Of a stretch of DNA of 13,656 bases, positions 5,818-13,036 are shown one piece after another. The position numbers were made by a program, and so were the translations under genes. The notes under the pieces were generated by a model, which was given only the letters and a program-made list of their open reading frames with translations, did not search any database and was not told the DNA's origin. Every line of letters starts with the position of its first letter. Position 1 is the stretch's first letter. The stretch is from contig DJXS01000075.1 of the NCBI GenBank assembly GCA_002448395.1, positions 27,349 to 41,004 of the forward strand, in the 5' to 3' direction. Source of the DNA: Lachnospiraceae bacterium UBA6998. Its GTDB lineage: Bacteria > Bacillota > Clostridia > Lachnospirales > Lachnospiraceae.

Positions 5818-6696
5818 ATGGATTATCAGTGGTATCCGGGGCATATGACAAAGGCCCGCAGGATGATGCAGGAAAATATCGGCCTTGTGGATCTGGTGAT
5901 CGAACTGGCGGACGCCAGGATCCCGCTGAGCAGCCGCAATCCGGACATCGATTCGCTGTGCGGAGGTAAGGCCAGGATCCTTCTTATGACGAAGGCGGAT
6001 ATGGCGGACCCGGTCCGGACGGCAAAGTTCCAGAAATATTTTGAAGACAAAGGCTTTATGGTGATCGCCATGGACGCGCGCACCAGAAAGGCCAATGAAA
6101 AGATCAAGGCGTACGTGGAAAAGGCATGTGCCGCCAAGCGGGAGAGAGATAAGAGGAGAGGGATCGTCGGCCGCCCCCTGCGGGCGATGGTCGTCGGGAT
6201 CCCCAATGTCGGGAAATCCACTTTTATCAATTCTTTTGCCGGCAAGGCCAGCGCCAAGACGGGCAATAAGCCCGGCGTTACGAGGGGCAAACAGTGGATC
6301 CGCCTCAACAAGAGCCTTGAGCTTCTCGATACCCCCGGAATTCTGTGGCCCAAGTTCGAGGACAGGCAGGTCGGGGTCAACCTGGCTCTTACAGGTGCGA
6401 TCAGGCAGGAACTGCTCGAGGAACAGGAGCTGTCTCTTGAGCTGCTCGATTTCCTTCAGAGAGAGTATCCCGCCCTTCTCAAGGAAAGATACGCCCCTGA
6501 AGGAGCGGAATGGGAATTTCCTATGGACAACGCGAAACTCTTAGGAGAGATCGCCCTGTCGAGGAATCTTCTCAAAACGGGCGGTGAGCCGGACTGGCAG
6601 AGAGCCGCCAAAATGGTCCTGGACGATTTCAGGAACGGAAAGACCGGCAGGATCTCTCTTGAGACGCCGCCGGAAGGAGGAGAATCCAGTGAGTAA
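5818..6696 (+). CDS. rbgA: Ribosome biogenesis GTPase RbgA (YlqF)
   Basis: RbgA drives a late step of 50S subunit assembly around L6 and L16. The 292-residue product shows the circularly permuted GTPase order typical of the YlqF/YawG family: the G4 motif TKAD (58-61) comes first, then the P-loop GIPNVGKS (127-134), a G2 region with PGVTRG (152-157) and G3 DTPG (171-174). The conserved N-terminus WYPGHMTKARRMM and a C-terminal ANTAR-like helical region (about 200-280) are present. AGGAGG (5807-5812) lies 5 bases before the ATG. A terminator-like hairpin sits between rplS and this gene, and no convincing separate promoter was found, so expression may depend on read-through. The 3' end overlaps lepB by 8 bases. 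Confidence 0.96.
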   Translation: MDYQWYPGHMTKARRMMQENIGLVDLVIELADARIPLSSRNPDIDSLCGGKARILLMTKADMADPVRTAKFQKYFEDKGFMVIAMDARTRKANEKIKAYVEKACAAKRERDKRRGIVGRPLRAMVVGIPNVGKSTFINSFAGKASAKTGNKPGVTRGKQWIRLNKSLELLDTPGILWPKFEDRQVGVNLALTGAIRQELLEEQELSLELLDFLQREYPALLKERYAPEGAEWEFPMDNAKLLGEIALSRNLLKTGGEPDWQRAAKMVLDDFRNGKTGRISLETPPEGGESSE

Positions 6697-7222
6697 AGAG
6701 GTAAAGAGCATTCTTTCCAATGTGCTGTATATCGCGGCGGTTCTTCTGCTCTCTTTTCTGATCGTGCGATATGTAGGGCAGCGCACGGAAGTAATCGGAA
6801 ATTCCATGGTGCCTACGCTCCAGGACGGGGACCAGCTGATCACGGATAAGATCACATACCGCTTCCGGGAGCCGGAGAGATTCGATATCATCGTCTTTCC
6901 CCATGAGCCCGTGAATGAATTCTATATCAAGAGGATCATCGGAATGCCCGGCGAGACCGTAGAGATCAGCGAAGACGGCGGGATCTACATAAACGGCGAA
7001 CTGCTGGAGGAAGAGTACGGCTACGGGATCACGCAGCCGCAGCAGATGCTGGAGCCGGTCGTCCTTGGGGAGGATGAATATTTTGTCCTCGGCGACAACA
7101 GGGAGGTAAGCCTGGACAGCCGCTATAAGGAAGTGGGGAATATCCCGCGGTCCATCATTATCGGAAGAGCCTGGCTGCGCCTGTATCCCTTCGGAGACTT
7201 CGGACTTCTTACGGGAAAGTGA
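6689..7222 (+). CDS. lepB: Type I signal peptidase
   Basis: Signal peptidase I removes signal peptides from secreted proteins at the outer face of the membrane. With the GTG start at 6689 the protein has 177 residues: one N-terminal membrane anchor (about 11-28), then the catalytic Ser in GNSMVPTL (S39), the catalytic Lys in FYIKRIIGMPGE (K81), and box E GDNREVSLDSR (135-145). This is the short single-anchor Gram-positive (SipS-like) form. The frame is open upstream inside rbgA, but GGAGGAG (6675-6681) lies 7 bases before the GTG, and the protein begins just before the anchor as expected. It overlaps rbgA by 8 bases, suggesting coupled translation. Its place among SRP genes fits a shared role in export. 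Confidence 0.95.
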   Translation: MSKEVKSILSNVLYIAAVLLLSFLIVRYVGQRTEVIGNSMVPTLQDGDQLITDKITYRFREPERFDIIVFPHEPVNEFYIKRIIGMPGETVEISEDGGIYINGELLEEEYGYGITQPQQMLEPVVLGEDEYFVLGDNREVSLDSRYKEVGNIPRSIIIGRAWLRLYPFGDFGLLTGK

Positions 7223-7238
7223 TTACGGAAAGATTATT

Positions 7239-7901
7239 ATGACTGAGAAACAGAAGATCAAACTGGAACTGGAAAAAGTGCGGATCAGGGGAATGCGGGA
7301 GTTCGAGACTGAACTCGTAAAGGAAACCGCCGGGAGCGAAGCTTTTGTGATCGCCGGGATCGACGAGGCGGGGAGAGGACCGCTGGCGGGGCCTGTAGCT
7401 GCGGGAGCCGTCATTCTGCCCGCGGACCACGACATTCTCTACCTGAACGATTCCAAGAAGCTTTCGGCCAAGAAGAGAGATATGCTGTTCGAACAGATTA
7501 AGGAAGAGGCGCTGGCGTGGTCGGTCGGCCTTGTGGACCCTGCGCGCATCGATGAGATCAATATCCTTCAGGCAACTTACGAGGCGATGCGCCTTGCAGT
7601 GAGTCAGCTGAAGGTAAAGCCCACAGTGCTTGTCAACGACGCAGTTACGATCCCGGGCATTGCGCTTCCCCAGGTTCCTGTCATCAAGGGAGACGCGAAG
7701 TGCATTTCCATTGCGGCCGCCTCTATTTTGGCCAAGGTGACCAGGGACAGGATCATGGAAGAGATGGATGAGAAGTATCCGGAGTACGGATTCGCGAAGC
7801 ACAAGGGGTACGGGACTAAGGAGCATATGGACGCGATTCGTGAGTTTGGACCGTGCCCGATCCACAGAAGGTCCTTCATCACCAGAATCGTACAGGAGTG
7901 A
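7239..7901 (+). CDS. rnhB: Ribonuclease HII
   Basis: RNase HII cuts the RNA strand of RNA-DNA hybrids and removes single ribonucleotides from DNA. The 220-residue product has all four acidic active-site residues in family context: D42 and E43 in GIDEAGRGPLAGPV (40-53), D134 in LVNDAVTIPG and D170 in SILAKVTRDR. YGFAKHKGYGT and the PIHRRSF C-terminal motif are also present. About 35 helical residues precede the catalytic core. GGAAAG lies 8 bases before the ATG. It follows lepB after 16 bases, and the next gene, yraN, begins within 20 bases, so these are one transcription unit. Confidence 0.97.
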   Translation: MTEKQKIKLELEKVRIRGMREFETELVKETAGSEAFVIAGIDEAGRGPLAGPVAAGAVILPADHDILYLNDSKKLSAKKRDMLFEQIKEEALAWSVGLVDPARIDEINILQATYEAMRLAVSQLKVKPTVLVNDAVTIPGIALPQVPVIKGDAKCISIAAASILAKVTRDRIMEEMDEKYPEYGFAKHKGYGTKEHMDAIREFGPCPIHRRSFITRIVQE

Positions 7902-7918
7902 CGGGAGGGAACCGAAGG

Positions 7919-8359
7919 TTGCCGGGAGAAAACCTGAGAAAGACAGGAAAAGAGATGGAGGATCTGGCGGCAGAGTATCTGTCGTCGCGCGCCGTCAGGA
8001 TACTGGAGAGGAACTTCAGGTCCAGGGAAGCGGAGATCGACATCATCGGGCAGCAGGATGAGACGCTGCTCTTTATCGAAGTGAAGGCCCGCAAAGCCGG
8101 CGAGAAGAGCGGCAGCGGACTTGAGGCGGTAGGCGCCGCCAAGCAGAAGAGGATCTGCAGGTGCGCGGACTATTACATGCACGAGAAGGGCATCGATCCA
8201 TACAGCACGGGAATCCGGTTCGATGTGATCGCGATCACTATACCGGAAGAAAAAGAAGGGTCTTCGTCGGGAATAGAGGACTGCAGCGTCCGGTGGATCC
8301 GCAATGCCTTTTCCTACATATCCTACAGCCGCGCAAAGCCGCATTGGAGAGTGTGGTAG
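7919..8359 (+). CDS. yraN: UPF0102 family protein YraN
   Basis: YraN proteins have a Holliday-junction-resolvase-like PD-(D/E)xK nuclease fold; their cellular role is not settled. From TTG 7919 the protein has 146 residues and shows the family signatures LRKTGKEMEDLAAEYL, RILERNFR, the EIDII strand (39-43; D41) and FIEVKAR (52-58; E54, K56). The usual G before EIDII is A here. GGGAGGG (7903-7909) lies 9 bases before the TTG. An alternative GTG at 7898 overlaps the rnhB stop by 4 bases and would add 7 residues, but has no well-spaced ribosome binding site. An insert around E-E-K-E-G-S-S-S near residue 110 makes it longer than the usual 115-130 residues. It is the last gene of this plus-strand run. 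Confidence 0.88.
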   Translation: MPGENLRKTGKEMEDLAAEYLSSRAVRILERNFRSREAEIDIIGQQDETLLFIEVKARKAGEKSGSGLEAVGAAKQKRICRCADYYMHEKGIDPYSTGIRFDVIAITIPEEKEGSSSGIEDCSVRWIRNAFSYISYSRAKPHWRVW

Positions 8360-8365
8360 AGACTG

Positions 8366-8426
8366 AGAACAAAAAGAGGCTGAGAAGCTATGGGGGTGAA
8401 CCCCGGCGGCTTCCCGGCCTCTTCTT
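8366..8426 (-). terminator. Two-sided hairpin terminator between convergent yraN and prs
   Basis: Nested pairing occurs between AAGAGGC (8374-8380) and GCCTCTT (8417-8423), GAAGC (8384-8388) and GCTTC (8409-8413), and GGGG and CCCC around a GTGAA loop (8393-8404). Read on the minus strand the stem runs into CTCTTTTTGTTC, a good T-run for ending prs. On the plus strand the tail is CTTCTTATG, weaker but usable for yraN. Confidence 0.7.
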
Positions 8427-8455
8427 ATGCATTACTGATTGTGATCTTATGTCCG

Positions 8456-9691
8456 TCAGAACTCAGTCTGGTCGAACTGCATCTGCTCGAACTCGCTCTG
8501 CTCGTTGCGGTTGATCTTTTCAAGGATCCCGTGGATCTTATCGGTCGAGGTGCTCATATTGGAGATGCTGGAATCGTGGTTGATAAAGTCGATGATCATC
8601 GCGGTGAACTTGCTCATGTCCGCGGGCTCAAACCACACTCTGTCCGCCAGTTCCGGGGGCTGGTACGTGAGGTTTGTGGTGACGAGCTTGTCAAAATATC
8701 CCTTCTCGTAAGCTTTGTCGAAGACCTTCAGGCCGTCCGTGAAAAGGCCGAAAGTGGTGCACAAAAAGACTCTTCTCGCGTGCATGTTCTCCTTGAGCTG
8801 GCGGGAGGTGTCCAGAATGGATCCGCCTGAGGAGATCATATCGTCGATAATGATGGCGTCCTTGCCGTCCAGGTCTGTGCCCAGGAACCTGTGCTCCACG
8901 ATGGGGTTCTTGCCGTTGACGATCGTAGAGTAATCTCTTCTCTTATAGAACATTCCCGTATCCGCCCCGATCACGTTGGCAAAATACACAGTCCTGTCCA
9001 GCGCGCCCTCGTCAGGCGAAATGACCACGATGTGCTCCTTGTCCACGATCAGGTTCGGGACTGAGCGCATCAGGGATTTGAGGAACTGATAAGGGGATGT
9101 GAAGTTGTTGAAATCCACAAGGGGATTGACGTTCTGGATCCTGGGATCATGGGCGTCAAAAGTGATAAAATTCTTGATCCCCAGATCGCAGAGCTCCTTA
9201 TACATAATGGCGGCATCCAGAGATTCCCGGCCGCTTCTCTTGTGCTGGCGTCCCTCATACAGGAAAGGCATGATGACGTTGATCCTGTGAGCCTTGCCGT
9301 TGATGGCTGCGATCACTCTCTTGAGATCCTGGAAATGATCGTCAGGGGACATGTGATTCGTGAAACCGTTCATCTTATAGGTTATGGAGTAATTGGTGAT
9401 ATCCACGATAATGTAGACGTCCTTGCCTCTGGTGGAATCCTGAAGCACAGCCTTTCCTTCGCCGGTCGAAAATCGGGGAAGTACGAGAGGAAGCCTGTAA
9501 TCTTCCTCATAGTATCCCTCGTAAGTGGGATCATTTCGGTACGCATTATGGTCGCCTATACGGAAGTAGTGGATCCATCTGTTTATTTTCTCACCGAGCT
9601 TTTCCGCGGAAGGAAGAACGATCAGGGCAAGAGGCGCAACGGGGTTGCTTGTCTGCTCGAGTTTGTCGTGTAATACGTGTTCTGTGGCCAT
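8456..9691 (-). CDS. prs: Ribose-phosphate pyrophosphokinase (PRPP synthetase), long form
   Basis: Prs makes PRPP from ribose-5-phosphate and ATP for nucleotide, His and Trp synthesis. The 411-residue product is about 95 residues longer than the usual 315. Family landmarks are visible: FSTGEGKAVLQDSTRGKDVYII (about 74-95), the ATP-site stretch YEGRQHKRSGRESLDA (145-160), the metal-binding segment DAHDPRIQ (179-186, in place of the common DLHAxQIQ), SPDEGALDR (225-233), KRR (250-252) and the PRPP loop IIDDMISSGGS (281-291). Extra material includes a 20-residue N-terminus, a tyrosine-rich insert (about 50-70), another insert near 100-120 and a C-terminal tail rich in E, Q and F. AAGGAGAT lies 6 bases before the ATG on the minus strand. 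It is a lone gene, divergent from der. Confidence 0.92.
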   Translation of the reverse strand: MATEHVLHDKLEQTSNPVAPLALIVLPSAEKLGEKINRWIHYFRIGDHNAYRNDPTYEGYYEEDYRLPLVLPRFSTGEGKAVLQDSTRGKDVYIIVDITNYSITYKMNGFTNHMSPDDHFQDLKRVIAAINGKAHRINVIMPFLYEGRQHKRSGRESLDAAIMYKELCDLGIKNFITFDAHDPRIQNVNPLVDFNNFTSPYQFLKSLMRSVPNLIVDKEHIVVISPDEGALDRTVYFANVIGADTGMFYKRRDYSTIVNGKNPIVEHRFLGTDLDGKDAIIIDDMISSGGSILDTSRQLKENMHARRVFLCTTFGLFTDGLKVFDKAYEKGYFDKLVTTNLTYQPPELADRVWFEPADMSKFTAMIIDFINHDSSISNMSTSTDKIHGILEKINRNEQSEFEQMQFDQTEF

Positions 9692-9730
9692 GAAATCTCC
9701 TTCATTAGTGTTTTATAAACAGGAATTGTG

Positions 9731-9756
9731 TGCGGCTGCAGTCGCAAAGCCTGCAG
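9731..9756 (-). repeat. Repeated CTGCAG palindromes in the prs leader
   Basis: CTGCAG occurs at 9736-9741 and again at 9751-9756, 15 bases apart. The first is the centre of a 16-base inverted repeat (TGCG-G-CTGCAG-T-CGCA, 9731-9746) with one imperfect pair. In the prs transcript the two copies could pair as a 6-bp stem with a 9-base loop. It could be an operator or an RNA control element; no known regulator is recognised. Confidence 0.35.
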
Positions 9757-9765
9757 TTCAATATC

Positions 9766-9794
9766 ATTCTATAGGCAGAAGAGAAGAAATACAA
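9766..9794 (-). promoter_or_regulatory. Candidate prs promoter
   Basis: On the minus strand TTGTAT (9794-9789) lies 17 bases from TAGAAT (9771-9766, 5 of 6 -10 matches). The expected start is near 9759, giving a leader of about 68 bases. The -35 match is weak (TTG only). An overlapping TTGCTT with TATAGA has a 19-base spacer. Confidence 0.42.
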
Positions 9795-9806
9795 GCAAAA
9801 GCGTTG

Positions 9807-9835
9807 TTTACATTGAGGGCCAGATTGGATAAAAT
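9807..9835 (+). promoter_or_regulatory. Sigma-A-like promoter for der-plsY-gpsA-tyrS
   Basis: TTTACA (9807-9812, 5 of 6 matches) and TAAAAT (9830-9835, 5 of 6 matches) are separated by an ideal 17 bases. The expected start is about 9842, giving a 30-base leader that includes the GAAAGG ribosome binding site. It stands back to back with the candidate prs promoter, their -35 boxes only 12 bases apart. Confidence 0.62.
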
Positions 9836-9871
9836 ATAGAGACATATGGATTCTTAACAGAAAGGTATATA

Positions 9872-11212
9872 ATGAGCAAGAAAAAAAATAAGCCTATTGT
9901 GGCAGTGGTCGGAAGGCCCAACGTGGGCAAATCGACGCTCTTCAATGTTTTGGCGGGAAGACAGATCTCCATCACGGAGGATACGCCGGGCGTAACGAGA
10001 GACCGGATCTACGCGGACTGCAGCTGGCTCAATTATGATTTTACACTGATCGATACAGGCGGCATCGAGCCGGATTCCGGCGATGTCATTCTCTCCCAGA
10101 TGCGGGAGCAGGCCCAGATCGCGATCGATATGGCTGATGTCATCATATTTATGGTGGATCTCAAGACAGGGCTTGTGGACTCCGACATGAGAGTGGCGGA
10201 TATGCTCCGCAGGGCGCAGAAGCCGGTGGTCCTGTGTGTCAACAAGACAGACAATCCTACCAAGCAGATGGCGGATGTATATGAGTTCTACAACCTGGGG
10301 ATCGGAGATCCCTTCCCGATCTCATCTGCCAACCGCACCGGGATCGGAGATATGCTCGACGAAGTGGTGAAAAACTTCAGGGCGGGCACCGGCGAAGAGG
10401 AAGAGGACGACGCGACCTACGTGGCGGTGGTAGGTAAACCCAACGTAGGCAAATCTTCCATCGTAAACCGTCTGATCGGCGAGAACAGAGTTATCGTCTC
10501 CGACATCGCCGGGACGACCAGGGACGCCATTGACACACGCGTCAAGCATGACGGCAAAGAGTACGTCTTTATCGACACGGCGGGACTTCGCCGCAAGAAC
10601 AAGATCAAGGAGAACCTTGAGCGCTATATGATCGTCCGCACGGTAGGCGCGGTCGAGAGAGCGGACATAACGATCCTCGTGATCGACGCGCAGGAGGGCA
10701 TTACTGAACAGGATGCCAAGATCGCCGGAATCGCCCACGAGAGAGGAAAGGCTGTCATTGTCGCAGTCAACAAATGGGATCTCGTGGAGAAGGACAACCA
10801 CTCCGTCAAGAAGTTCACGGAAAAGATCCGCTCCGTCCTGTCCTTCCTCTCCTATGCGGAGATCATCTTCATCTCTGCGCAGACCGGACAGAGACTGGTG
10901 AAGCTCTATGATGAGATCGATCTGGTGAGCGCGAACCAGAACATGCGCATCCAGACGGGCGTCCTCAACGAGATCATCAGCGAGGCGTGCGTGATGCAGC
11001 AGCCGCCGAGCGACAAGGGCCACATGCTTAAGATCATGTACGCGACCCAGGTAGGGGTGAAGCCTCCGACATTCGTCCTGTTTGTCAATACGAAGGAACT
11101 GATGCATTTCTCCTACCTTAGATACCTTGAGAACAGGATCAGGGACGCATTCGGATTCAGGGGAACGCCTCTTAAATTCATCGTGCGCGAGCGCGGCGAG
11201 GAGAAGAAATAA
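9872..11212 (+). CDS. der: Ribosome biogenesis GTPase Der (EngA)
   Basis: Der is an essential GTPase for 50S subunit assembly, defined by two tandem G domains and a C-terminal KH-like domain. The 446-residue product shows both. Domain 1 has GRPNVGKS (14-21), DTGG (61-64) and NKTD (124-127). An acidic linker (EEEEDD, 175-180) leads to domain 2 with GKPNVGKS (188-195), GTTRDAIDT (214-222), DTAG (235-238) and NKWD (300-303). The KH-like part (about 340-446) includes QPPSDKGHMLKIMYATQ and ends in FRGTPLKFIVRERG. GAAAGG is 6 bases before the ATG. Length and motifs are normal. It heads a plus-strand run with plsY, gpsA and tyrS. Confidence 0.98.
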   Translation: MSKKKNKPIVAVVGRPNVGKSTLFNVLAGRQISITEDTPGVTRDRIYADCSWLNYDFTLIDTGGIEPDSGDVILSQMREQAQIAIDMADVIIFMVDLKTGLVDSDMRVADMLRRAQKPVVLCVNKTDNPTKQMADVYEFYNLGIGDPFPISSANRTGIGDMLDEVVKNFRAGTGEEEEDDATYVAVVGKPNVGKSSIVNRLIGENRVIVSDIAGTTRDAIDTRVKHDGKEYVFIDTAGLRRKNKIKENLERYMIVRTVGAVERADITILVIDAQEGITEQDAKIAGIAHERGKAVIVAVNKWDLVEKDNHSVKKFTEKIRSVLSFLSYAEIIFISAQTGQRLVKLYDEIDLVSANQNMRIQTGVLNEIISEACVMQQPPSDKGHMLKIMYATQVGVKPPTFVLFVNTKELMHFSYLRYLENRIRDAFGFRGTPLKFIVRERGEEKK

Positions 11213-11290
11213 GAATAAACCGGGGATCATATCGGAAAGATATCATCATATAAGAAACCGTGAACGATCCGTAAAAAGGGAGGAAAAGTG

Positions 11291-11971
11291 ATGTTCGGAC
11301 TTAGAATTTTATGTCTTGCAATCGGATACTTATTTGGTTGTTTTCAGACTGCTTACATTCTGGGCAGAATGAAAGGAATTGATATCCGCGAATATGGAAG
11401 CGGAAATGCCGGAACGACAAACGCGATCCGCGTTCTGGGCACAAAGGCGGGTCTGCTTGTTTTTGTGGGAGATATGCTCAAGAGCCTGATCGCGCTCCTT
11501 TTAGTCGGCGCGCTCTTCGGCAAATCTCATCCCGAAGCGGTGTATCTTCTTAAATCCTGGGCCTTCCTGGGTGTTGTTCTGGGGCACGATTTCCCCTTCT
11601 ATATGAACTTCAAGGGCGGCAAAGGTGTAGCAGTCATGGCCGGATTCGCGTTCGGATATCACTGGAGCTTCATTCCCAGTTCCATCCTGCTGTTCTTTAT
11701 CCCTTATCTGACCACCAAGTTTGTGTCCCTGGGTTCCCTTATGGTCTACGGCGGCACATTCATCCAGATGATCATTGAGGGCCAGATGGGCGTTTTCGGA
11801 CCTGCCAGCCAGGCCACCCTGATCGAGATGTACCTGATCCAGTTCTTCCTCACATTTATGGCTTATTACAGACACAGGGCCAACATCGGAAGACTTCTGA
11901 GCGGAAAGGAGAGAAAGACTTATCTCTTCAAGGCCAACTCGGAGAAGCTGGACCTGGGCGACAAGAAGTGA
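11291..11971 (+). CDS. plsY: Acyl-phosphate--glycerol-3-phosphate acyltransferase PlsY
   Basis: PlsY is a multi-pass membrane enzyme that transfers an acyl group from acyl-phosphate to glycerol-3-phosphate, giving lysophosphatidic acid. The 226-residue product has several hydrophobic segments (about 3-25, 52-77, 88-101, 113-140, 146-168 and 180-198) and the three family motifs: EYGSGNAGTTNAIR (34-47, usually GSGNxGATN), GHDFP with FKGGKGVA (98-114) and a third near YRHRANIGRLLSGKE. ATG 11291 is chosen over the in-frame GTG just before it because GGGAGG (11278-11283) is 7 bases upstream. A 78-base gap separates it from der without a clear promoter or terminator. gpsA, which makes its substrate, follows after 30 bases. 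Confidence 0.96.
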   Translation: MFGLRILCLAIGYLFGCFQTAYILGRMKGIDIREYGSGNAGTTNAIRVLGTKAGLLVFVGDMLKSLIALLLVGALFGKSHPEAVYLLKSWAFLGVVLGHDFPFYMNFKGGKGVAVMAGFAFGYHWSFIPSSILLFFIPYLTTKFVSLGSLMVYGGTFIQMIIEGQMGVFGPASQATLIEMYLIQFFLTFMAYYRHRANIGRLLSGKERKTYLFKANSEKLDLGDKK

Positions 11972-12001
11972 TCGCGATACTTTGACAAAAGGAGAAAGAC
12001 G

Positions 12002-13012
12002 TTGGCTAGAATCGGTATGATCGGCGCGGGAAGCTGGGGAACGGCTCTGGCTGCTCATCTGGCTGAGTGCGGCCATAAGGTGGAGATCTGGTCCATTATG
12101 CAGGACGAGGTGGACATGATCAATAATACCCACCAGCAGTCCGTCAAGCTTCCGGGCGTCATTTTGGATGAATCTGTGACAGCGGGCACTGACCTTGAAC
12201 AGGTCATGCGCGACAAGGATATGCTCGTACTGGCTGTTCCTTCCGCATTTGCCCGGAGCACCGCCAAGAATATGGCAAAATATTGCAGGTACGGTCAGCT
12301 GATCGTATCTGTGGCCAAGGGTATAGAAGAGGATACACTTCTGACAATGACGGAAGTGATAAAAGAAGAGATCCCTCACTGTGAAGCAGCGGTCCTGTGC
12401 GGTCCCACCCATGCGGAGGAAGTCGGCGCAGGCCTTCCCACAGCGATCGTGGCGGGAGCATCCCGCAGGGAAGTGGCGGAGTATATCCAGTCTGTATTTA
12501 TGGGAACCAACTTTCGCGTATATACAAGCCCTGATATGCTGGGCATGCAGGTCGGCGCGGCGCTCAAGAACGTCATCGCGCTGGCAGCGGGCTGCGCGGA
12601 CGGCCTGGGCTGCGGGGACAACACAAAGGCTGCCCTGATCACACGGGGTATCGCCGAGATCTCCCAGATCGGCATCGCCATGGGCGGAAAGCCGGAGACC
12701 TTCTCCGGACTCACCGGCATCGGCGATCTGATCGTCACCTGTGCCTCTATGCATTCCAGAAACCGCAGAGCCGGTATCCTGATCGGCAAGGGGATGACAG
12801 CTGACGAAGCTATGAAAGAGGTCAAACAGGTCGTAGAGGGCGTCTACAGCGCGAAAGCCGCTCTGCAGCTCGCGGACAAATACGACGTGGAAGCCCCGAT
12901 CATCCGCACTGTAAGCCGGGTCCTGTTCGGAAACGAAGCGCCGGGACAGGCCGTGGAAGACCTGATGCTGCGCGAGGGCAGGATCGAGAGCAGCGGACTG
13001 CAATGGCAATAA
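12002..13012 (+). CDS. gpsA: Glycerol-3-phosphate dehydrogenase [NAD(P)+]
   Basis: GpsA reduces dihydroxyacetone phosphate to sn-glycerol-3-phosphate for phospholipid synthesis in the cytoplasm. The 336-residue product has a Rossmann motif GAGSWGTA (8-15), LAVPSAF (77-83), SVAKGIE (103-109), LCGPTHAEEV (132-141) and the catalytic lysine region GAALKNVIALAAG (185-197; K189), followed by NTKAALITRG and FSGLTGIGDLIVTC. The start is TTG: AAAGGAG ends 7 bases before it, and the Rossmann strand begins two residues later, leaving no room for a later start. It sits 30 bases after plsY, whose product uses glycerol-3-phosphate, so the pair forms a functional unit. Confidence 0.97.
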   Translation: MARIGMIGAGSWGTALAAHLAECGHKVEIWSIMQDEVDMINNTHQQSVKLPGVILDESVTAGTDLEQVMRDKDMLVLAVPSAFARSTAKNMAKYCRYGQLIVSVAKGIEEDTLLTMTEVIKEEIPHCEAAVLCGPTHAEEVGAGLPTAIVAGASRREVAEYIQSVFMGTNFRVYTSPDMLGMQVGAALKNVIALAAGCADGLGCGDNTKAALITRGIAEISQIGIAMGGKPETFSGLTGIGDLIVTCASMHSRNRRAGILIGKGMTADEAMKEVKQVVEGVYSAKAALQLADKYDVEAPIIRTVSRVLFGNEAPGQAVEDLMLREGRIESSGLQWQ

Positions 13013-13036
13013 TATACATTTAGGAGAAGAAAAAAG

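Noticed and set aside
10322..11230. A 302-codon minus-strand frame opposite der
   Set aside because: It is antisense to the two-domain GTPase coding sequence, with no recognisable domain of its own.
11982..12012. TTGACA with TAGAAT across the gpsA start, a possible promoter
   Set aside because: The spacer is 19 bases and the -10 lies inside gpsA after its TTG start, so it could not drive an intact gpsA. Part of it lies next to the gpsA ribosome binding site and is probably chance.
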